From Spodoptera frugiperda (taxonomy: Eukaryota; Arthropoda; Insecta; Lepidoptera; Noctuidae): DNA of 64,000 nt. This document shows positions 56,579 to 64,000 of this stretch, one piece after another. The translations under genes were made by a program, and so were the position numbers. Positions within the stretch are counted from its first letter, which is position 1. Each line of letters starts with the position of its first letter. The stretch spans positions 3,534,001 to 3,598,000 of the forward strand of contig NC_064223.1 of assembly GCF_023101765.2 (NCBI RefSeq), written 5' to 3'. The notes beneath the pieces were generated by a model. It saw only the letters and a list, made by a program, of their open reading frames with translations, was not told the origin of the DNA and searched no databases.

Positions 56579-58022
56579 CTAGCTTTTGCCCGCGACTTCG
56601 TTCGCGTGGAATAGTGACTTCCGGCAAATTTTTGGTTTTAACCACATAGTTCCCGATCTCGCGGGATCTCTTGAAAAATGAGATGTGGAAGATATTCCAG
56701 GGAACTCTTCAAAAATCAACATAATGAGCTCTGCGTTTGAATTTAATAGATGTATACTCACTTAGGGCATTGAAAAAATAGTTTAAAAACGGACTTAAAC
56801 TAACTTAAAACTAAAGAAAGCTACGAATTACGAATTTATAACAGTTAAAAAAGAAACTATATTACAACCTATCCTCTATGCTATAATAACCAAGCTTAAA
56901 CTAAATAATTTAAAAGAAACGACTTAAATCTAATCTAATTAATTTATAAATTAGACTTACAATTTTATTAAAAAAATAACTACAGTAACTACTAATAATC
57001 GATATCAAACTAAACCTAGGTACGTTAAATAGTTTAACCAGAAAACCAGGAAAACCCAACAAATAAACTTATTAATTGACAAATACAACGAAACCAATTT
57101 AGAATATACGAAACAGCAGGACCACTACAGACAAATAATCATACGACTGATAATATACTTTTTCTACGATAGTACCGAAGCGCTCGGCCGATACCCAACC
57201 AAATGAATGTAACGAAACCATAGCGCGATCTATTTCGATCCCAACGCCATCTATCGAGGATAAAGACAACTTGGATTATTTATTTATACTCCGTTCGAGC
57301 ATTTTCTTTGTACTAAAAGTTTAATTATATTGATATTATTTTTTTCATACCTTTTTACTATTTATTTACTTTTTTTCGATGAATTAAAACAATAACATGA
57401 ACCGAAGTCGTGTAACGATCGACATAGAATTATCTATACTCCGTTAGAGCATTTTCTTTGTACTAAATGTTTTATTATATTGATATTATTTTTTTCATAC
57501 CTTTTTACTATTTATTTACTTTTTTCGATGAATTAAAACAATAACATGAACCGAAGTCGTGTAACGATCGACATAGAATTATTTATAAATAATTTATTTC
57601 TTATTTTTATTTTTTGATTTTTGAAACAAAAATATATCTATGTCCTTTCTAAGGTTCTAAACTATATCTGTACCAAATTTCAACCAAATCCGTCAAATAG
57701 TTGCGGAGATTAATGGTATAAGCATAGAATGTTCGACGTGATTCTTTAATTTGACATAACTTTTTTATTTATGAACCGATTGACATGAAACAAACACTAA
57801 ATGTAAATTTAAGCATCCCACAATATATTCGTGAAAACCGCATCCAACTCGGATCAGCCGTTTCTGAGATTAGCGCGCACAGACAAACAGACAAACAGAC
57901 AAAAAAACAGTTAATTACATTTTTGGGTTCGACATCGACATAACAATAACCCCTGCTATTTTTTTTATTTTTATTTTCAATGTACAGACAGCACTTTTCT
58001 ACGATTTTATTATATGTATAGA
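56579..58022 (-). mobile_element. Non-autonomous Helitron, copy 2 of a near-identical pair
   Basis: Starts and ends exactly like the copy at 46575-48058 (CTAG on the left, GA on the right, A and T flanks), in the same orientation. It is 1,444 bp. By eye only about a dozen substitutions and a few small indels separate the two, plus the CAGACAAA array (3 units here, 8 there). The flanking sequences differ, and each copy sits at its own A|T site, so two insertions are more likely than duplication of a larger block. Confidence 0.85.
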
Positions 58023-58164
58023 TAAACGTTTTGATTTAGGTGTCAATTTTTATTAGGTGATTAATTGAATTGTTATTAGTATTGGAAATTGTAGTTAGTC
58101 TCACATAAAATATGAAAATTATAAAATTTTAGCACAAGGGATACTTTTATGTCAGCCAAATCGA
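58023..58164. other. No gene seen
   Basis: AT-rich spacer. Confidence 0.4.
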
Positions 58165-58262
58165 TTTTTTTTTTTTGTGTAAACCGGTAAATGATCAGAC
58201 GGACAACCTGATGATAAGCAATCGCCTGCGCCCATGGGCACCCGAAACGCATTATATTGTTT
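58165..58262 (-). repeat. RepA, 5'-truncated copy
   Basis: TTTTTTTTTTGTGTAAACCG, ATCAGACGGACAACCTGATG, ATAAGCAATCGCCTGCGCCC and GGGCACCCGAAACGC. Tail plus about 80 bp. Confidence 0.7.
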
Positions 58263-58992
58263 ATTGAGTAAAAACCAGGTAATACTCAATGTTTACTAAA
58301 CACATCATTCTCAAGAAATAGGATAGTATACTCGTACACACCCGTGCATATAACAAAACTTACAATCACTTCGCAAAACTTCAACCTTGAACTAGTTCAA
58401 TCGACAAAATAACAGTTCAAAAATAAATAGCTCAAAGAAAAAACCACTTCAAAACTATCAAATTTTAAAGCACACAATTATCATAACTAGCTAAACTGTT
58501 TAATATAACATATCTAAATCAGAAACGTGTATCAAAAGAAATACAGTAGCAGCAAACAAACAAGAACCTGACTGTTTCTCATCTGGCGGAAGATGTAAAA
58601 CTCGCCTGAAGGAAATGGACCACTTTGATGTCTAAACGTTGATATATGATCTAGTAACCTAGTACGTCATTGGCGAAATGAATGGTAGTTGTAATACTGA
58701 CCTAGGTGATTTTGAGTTGTTGTGAATAGGTATACTATATCTAAATACTTTGTATCAATTATGCTATGACTCATGTAATAGGAGTAAACCATTAAAGTCA
58801 TTATTTAGGGGACTTAGCCATACACTGGGCACAAATTCAAACGAAAATATCAAAAATCGATTTATGTTTCAAATCGAATGTTTAAAAAAAATAGTAGGTA
58901 TATATAATAGTATATAATAAAATAGTACTATATACTATTAGATTAAAAAGAAAAACACTACAGCATGGTAAGTCCTACTCAAAACAATATGT
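58263..58992. other. No gene seen; RepC fragment and a small hairpin
   Basis: GCCATACACTGGGCACAAAT near 58815 is an inverted RepC fragment. AATAGTATATA and TATATACTATT (about 58907-58940) form an 11-bp inverted pair. No gene. Confidence 0.45.
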
Positions 58993-59262
58993 GTGGGAGA
59001 GCCATGCTTCGGCACGAATGGATCGGCTCTACCGGGGTGATACCACGGTCTCACAGAAAACCGACGTGAAACATTGTGTTTCGTTGAGTAAGTAAGATTA
59101 CCGGAGGCCCAATTACCCCCCTTCCCAATACCCGATTCCCTAACAACCCTTAAATTCCTAACCCCCAAAAAACCGGCAACGCACTTAAAACACTTCTGGT
59201 GCTTCGGGTGTCGATTGCTTACCATCAGGTGATTCGTCTGCTCGTTTACCATAAAAAATACA
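58993..59262 (+). repeat. RepA, nearly full-length copy
   Basis: GTGGGAGAGCCATGCTTCGG, GATCGGCTCTACCGGGGTGA, GACGTGAAACATTGTGTTTC (a small deletion of the CAACGCTTGCGTT word), CGATTCCCTAACAACCC, GGTGATTCGTCTGCTCGTTT and ACCATAAAAAATAC. The minus-strand 110-codon frame crossing it is not a gene. Confidence 0.85.
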
Positions 59263-59584
59263 TGATACATTTTCCCCTACAAAAGCTATGTGTAAGGTGT
59301 CGCATAGATGTTATCATAGCCACGTAGACGACCTTCAATTTTTCAAGCACCATATATTACTGAACCACCCTACTTTGTTGGTGCTTATCTAAAATGTACA
59401 CCACTCTTGGTGATGATGATGTAACTCGATTTTGTCAGTGTCAAAGACGCCATTCAGTCAATGCTATTTCTTAAGCAGATGTATAACTTCTGTAAAGTTT
59501 TTGTTTAAGATGAATAATAAAAATGGAAAAGTTTATCTTTTTTTCTAGAATTATATTGCAAGTTTTTTCTTTTGAAGTAGGGAA
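59263..59584. other. No gene seen
   Basis: No recognised feature. Confidence 0.4.
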
Positions 59585-59650
59585 AATTGCCCATTGACGT
59601 CTGCTATCTTGGCTGAGGAAAGCCGACTCTTACTGACTAAAATGACCGAT
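59585..59650 (+). repeat. RepB relic (weak)
   Basis: CCCATTGACGTCTGCTATCT, TGGCTGAGGAAAGCCGACTC and TTACTGACTAAAATGACCG are a poor match to the RepB head. Confidence 0.4.
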
Positions 59651-60447
59651 CTTTTATTTACATTATCACATTAATGTTATATAATGAAGAGGGATGCTAA
59701 CAAATAATGAAGTTGTCAACTCGTAACTTTGTTGCCAACAATCTGCATGACCAATGCGCTCGCTACCGTAACATACTAATTTGTGAGAGTGCTATAGACA
59801 TTATTTTATTTGACATTATTTTATTTAAATAACACTACTTAATATTAAAATTATTCAGTACTTAGATATTTTCTAAAACTACATTATTCATTGCGATCGC
59901 ATACTATATATACTTTTTTTAGTTTTTCTGACAAAAGATATACTGCATAAAAACTGGTTAAATATTTCATCAAAGTAACAAATCTCAACAGAAACTACGT
60001 ACCACTACATCCGCAACGCAATCACAAAAATGGAACCCACAAAATATACTTCAAATTGATTCAGGAGCACGTTCGCAAATATCTACCTATGGGAAACAAA
60101 TCTCAGGTATCAATCAAACGAATAGCTGTGAAACCTACACACACATACATGCACACTAACATACGTATAAACTCGACTAACATGAATAGCAATCATCAAA
60201 GGCGTACCATTGGGCAAATATTCTCATACGGTAGCTAGCCTACTAACTACTTGTGCTACCGTAGGAGTAGCACTCAGCTTGCATTTCAACGACCAATGCG
60301 GTTAGCTCAGTGCGATGGGGTAATTTTATTGTTTGGGCCTGAGAATCTCTCAAACAACAACTGATGTTGTTTGTGGAAATGGAAATGGAGACAGTGCTAT
60401 GTATAATAGTGGTACTAGGCTTTTGAGTCAAAATAGATTTCGTTTTA
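59651..60447. other. No gene seen
   Basis: ATGCGGTTAGCTCAGTGCGATGGGG near 60297-60321 looks like an A-box (TAGCTCAGTGCG) of a tRNA-like sequence, but no B box follows at the right distance. Two short frames (60 and 62 codons) are unrecognised. Confidence 0.35.
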
Positions 60448-60672
60448 TTTATGAGATTAGCTGGTAAACGAACAGATAAAACGGATCACCTGATGGTAAG
60501 AAATTTACGCCTCCCATAGACAAAAGAAACACCGGTGGTGTTACTAGTTGCCGGCCTTTAGGGGTAGGAATTTAAGAATTGTTGGGGATTACGGAGATTG
60601 GATAGGGGGCAGTAGTTGGACTTCCTACGACGAAACACAACACAAACGTTGTTTCACGTCAGTTTTCTGCGA
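60448..60672 (-). repeat. RepA, partial copy (diverged)
   Basis: GCTGGTAAACGAACAGATAA, ACGGATCACCTGATGGTAAG, GTTGCCGGCCTTTAGGGGTA, GTTGGGGATTACGGAGATTG, CGACGAAACACAACACAAAC and TCACGTCAGTTTTCTGCG. The far 5' end is missing. Confidence 0.7.
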
Positions 60673-61469
60673 AATTTTTGAAAATAGACACGAAAATCAC
60701 ATCACGCCAAAAGTAACGAGATAAACATCCTATGAATATGCTTTTATCTCGCCACAAAATAGTGAACATTTTAAAAGCCCAACTCACTACTTCATCATCT
60801 GTCAATGTTTAATAATTACTCGTGACATAAACTGTTTATGCCATATTTAATTATTACACAATATAGCTAAATATTATACAATATACATGGTGCTCTGAAT
60901 TTAACAGGCTGTCAGAATGAATGAAGTGATCCATATTAAGCCATTGATGTGATGTGACATGATATAATGAAGATTGAGTGTGTAATTAATAACATTTTGC
61001 ATATTATGTCAGTAACTAGTTTTGTACCGCGGCTGTGCATGTGTAGTCAAAGGAAAAGCAACAAAAGTGTAGCGAGAAAATCCTCTCTTTTAATCTTCTT
61101 TTTTTGAAGTCTGTCTGACTTCGTCAAGCCTTAACTTCCAAAAGAAAACTGTTGAAGGAAAATCCACCGCGAAGCGTCGGACAAGCAGTCACCGACGTAG
61201 CGATTAACGTGCTAAAAATCAAAAAGTCTCTCTTGATAAAAACAAATATAGAGTTACATTATAATTAATTATCGAACAATTCATCAATATAATCAATAAA
61301 TATTAATTAGACGAAGCTTTTCATACATATTCAATTGACTAGTAATCCTCTAATGACAGCATTAATAAATTAATGTTGTATGTTGATCATATTTGACCAG
61401 CTCTTTACGAAGGTCAGAGTTCGAATCCATATTGTTGTAAAGGTCAGTCGGTAGAATGATAATAACTAT
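60673..61469. other. No gene seen; box-B-like word at 61418
   Basis: AGGTCAGAGTTCGAATCCAT resembles a B box (AGTTCGAATCC) without a clear A box. Otherwise AT-rich. Confidence 0.35.
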
Positions 61470-61620
61470 AATTTAGACCCAGTTCTGCTTAGGTCTTAAT
61501 TATAACTTAAAAGGTCATAAGCACAATTCCTGAAATAGAATTCTCTGGTTCGACTCTCAGATCGAGTTAATTATTATTAGTGAATTTCAGTTTAAGAATA
61601 AAACTAGTATTAGCTGAAAC
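61470..61620 (+). repeat. Possible degenerate SINE (box B, RepC-type head)
   Basis: ATTCTCTGGTTCGACTCTCA then GATCGAGTTAATTATTATTA and GTGAATTTCAGTTT resembles the tRNA-like head that normally precedes RepC. The rest of RepC does not follow. Weak. Confidence 0.25.
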
Positions 61621-63576
61621 CAACTCGCTTTCTTCTACATGGAAAGTAAAATATACATTTCCTATTAGTTCTCCTATCTACTCATTTCAGGTCTAAAAAG
61701 GCGTGATGGTTACATTCTTGGATAAAACCCATCCAATATAAAAAAGAATATTAAAGGTGCGTACCTAGAAAGACATTCACACATGGTAATAACTATAATT
61801 TAGAGAAATGAAAGAAAAGGTCTATGAAAGGAGCTATGACCAGTAGTAATATACCTAGATTACCTCGTAGTGATGACTAGTCGTTATGGTCATGGTAAGA
61901 GTTCAAGGTAGAGTTGAGTTAAGTCAAGAAGTTATATAAAGATTTTTACCAAACTCGATACCATTTCGTTTATTCAATATCTAAGCAATACGGATGCAAT
62001 GAGCGGTAATCTTGAAACTAGCGTATGAAATTTCCAATATCAATGTCGACCGATCGGAATTAATATTTATATAAGAAATAATATTTAGCCCGTCAATTAG
62101 GTAATGAAAAAATATTAGGCCCTTTTTTATTTTATCATAAAGAATACTTACATAAAACGAATCAAAGTATAGGAGTGGGAGCTAACTACGTCACTATTGA
62201 GGATAAAACGTACACAAAAGTGACGTCACGCGATATTTCGAATCAATATATCGTCGAAAGTACTTGTTTCCGTAAGAAAATAAAAAATATGTGTCTAATA
62301 TCTAAAATTAGTCATCTACCCCATTGGATTCAAGAGTAAGCCAGATCTGATGATTTGCCTGTTAATTTTCAACCATTTTAAAAAAATCCCTGGTCTCAAA
62401 TAACTTGACTTGGGGTTGCTTAACCCCTTCTTCTAAACTTCCCCCACGTTAATATATCTTGTCATTCTGAAGTGTTTAACTTGACACGTAGGCACCATAA
62501 TTGTGTCAACATTATACCATAATGACAAAATAACAGCTTTGAGGACCACGAACCAAAATACGTCACTCAAAATTTCCAAGTAGGGACTTACGCTTAAAAT
62601 AGAAACTACGTAAATACGTTCTATTTTTGGAAATTCATAATTTTCATCTTAAAAAAAATGTTTGATGAATTCGAAAAGTTCAGTAATTGAACGCAAACAT
62701 AGATTCGCTTTAACTTTTCTTAACCAAATTTTTCGGAAAGTTTTTTCTGGATGACTTAAGATTTGGTCTATTTGTATTTTTGTATTTCAAATAAAGGGAT
62801 TTAGACTTTCAGGAGTGACTAAATATTGGAAGATTAGGACTGAAAGTAAAATAACTTTAATTTATCCACGTTCAATGAATTCATCAAATTAAACTTTATG
62901 TTCATTGTGATAAGTGACATCGTCCTTGTAGCTAAAATTTTGTTGAATCAGAGAAAAAAATCACTTTGCCGACATGGAATTTAAGTACGTCAACAAAATT
63001 GCCGTACTAAAACATAAAAAGTTCATGCTGCAGATTTTTTGTCTTAAAAAACAAAATTACACTATACATTATACATTTCATTCTATCATTAAAATAAAAC
63101 CCGACTCCGGTTCGGTCAGGTAATTGAGCGCCGTCAAATTATAATTAACCCGTAATTAGTGCGTTACTTCCAACCCCCTCGGCATCATTGTTGATGGTGA
63201 AATAATACCAAGGTAACAATTTTTGTGTTCATATAATTATAGAAAAAAAGGAAACATTCAAAGTGACGTTTCTTTTTAAAGTATCCAAATTCATTCGCTG
63301 TTTTTTATTGAGGTGGACAGCTTTTTACAAGGAAAAGTATTTTAAATATTTTTATTACATTTTGTTAGTCTATTTTTAAAGCAAGGGTGCTAATATTTTA
63401 TTTAACATTCACATTTTACCAGTAATCTATGTCAAGAGTGGATGGAGTGAACGAGAGTATGAATTATCTACATTTATTTACAATACACATTTTACAATTT
63501 CGGATCTCATGCTAGCTATCACATACTGAGATTTAATAAAAAAAGACTTATTAAAATATGCCACATCATAGCCTTT
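61621..63576. other. No gene seen; AT-rich, CRE at 62221-62228
   Basis: AAAGTGACGTCACGCGATAT includes a perfect TGACGTCA. AAAATAGAA and TTCTATTTT (about 62597-62628) form a small inverted pair around ACTACGTAAATACG. No gene. Confidence 0.4.
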
Positions 63577-63680
63577 AACCGATTTTAAAAAAGGATGTTC
63601 TTAGTTTGACCTGTATGTATGCATGTATGTGCACGGTTATCTCACGTATGGCTAAACCGATTTTAGATGCGACTTAGAAG
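63577..63680. repeat. Dispersed repeat related to the CCGRCTTCAAAAAAGG motif
   Basis: TTTAACCGATTTTAAAAAAG, GATGTTCTTAGTTTGACCTG, TATGTATGCATGTATGTGCA and GGCTAAACCGATTTTAGATG form the typical 'cell' of a widespread lepidopteran repeat also represented by the start of the 32.1-kb element. The class is uncertain. Confidence 0.5.
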
Positions 63681-64000
63681 AAGATTTTGGATATATTACC
63701 TGACAAAAAAAAATAAGGCGGTAAAAAAATTAAAGACGGTTCTCTTTCTTTAAAAAAAGTTTTTCTATTGGATCGATATGCTTCTCTTGTCAACATGAAT
63801 ATGATGGCACAAAGTCAGATTCGCAGTCAGTTCAAAGCCTCATGTCACAGTTGCCCTTTAATTTCACAGCCCATTGGTGCACGAGCGCCGCGCCGCGCGG
63901 TCACCGTGGTTCGATGGGGTCTCGTCCAGATGATTATTTTTCTTTACTAACTAGCAATTTTTTTTATAAATAGCATTTTTACTTTTTGCAAAAACATATT
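63681..64000. other. No gene seen; short GC-rich block at ~63876-63915
   Basis: GTGCACGAGCGCCGCGCCGC and GCGGTCACCGTGG stand out in AT-rich surroundings. A 60-codon + frame crosses it (63768-63950) with no recognisable product. The window ends in AT-rich sequence. Confidence 0.4.

Overview
The window reads as nuclear DNA from a lepidopteran, most likely a noctuid moth. The background is AT-rich and there is no bacterial-type gene packing. It is dense with dispersed repeats of kinds I know from noctuid genomes. Examples are the element running from TGACTTCTCCCGCC to CCGGTAACCCGCTAGG, the 'pocket' SINE with a GTGCGATGGCTGGGCAACTGG head, RTE-type tails ending in GATGATGATG, and Helitron ends with CTAG. 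I find no convincing host protein-coding gene, rRNA or intact tRNA in 64 kb. The window is best read as a gene desert or the inside of a very large intron. Family names come from sequence patterns and memory; no database search was possible.

Layout. 0-9 kb: copies of the most frequent family (called RepA here), a palindromic MITE, a LINE 3' relic carrying a perfect hairpin, and a candidate regulatory patch with a CRE and nuclear-receptor half-site at 6.8 kb. 9.1-10.5 kb: a 5'-truncated non-LTR retrotransposon whose last 269 codons are still open. 10.5-25.5 kb: mostly unremarkable AT-rich DNA with scattered SINE, LINE and Helitron relics. 26.0-28.3 kb: a piggyBac-type element bounded by TTAA, with a second DNA transposon (CACTG termini, TTA target duplication, decayed transposase-like gene) nested inside it. 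28-45 kb: Helitron fragments, RepA, RepB and RepC copies, a hairpin-headed GTCT/GTCC-rich element, a tRNA-derived SINE and MITEs. 45.2-45.9 kb: a pogo/Tigger-like deletion derivative with TA duplications and the C-terminus of its transposase. 46.6-48.1 and 56.6-58.0 kb: two nearly identical 1.4-1.5 kb non-autonomous Helitrons in the same orientation. 48-64 kb: more repeats, two GC-richer patches (48.8 and 53.1 kb) that may be regulatory, a full tRNA-derived SINE with an RTE tail, and a quiet final 3 kb.

How the parts relate: the only interpretable biology is transposon biology. Non-autonomous elements (RepA, tRNA-SINEs, Helitron derivatives, MITEs) far outnumber anything with coding capacity. 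RepA shares its A-rich 3' end with the LINE relic at 6.2 kb, which suggests LINE-driven mobilisation. Nesting and target duplications allow a few relative datings: the CACTG element is younger than the piggyBac-type element, and the Helitron pair is young. No new enzymatic or defence system is visible. The most novel material is RepA, the nested pair at 26-28 kb and the Helitron pair.
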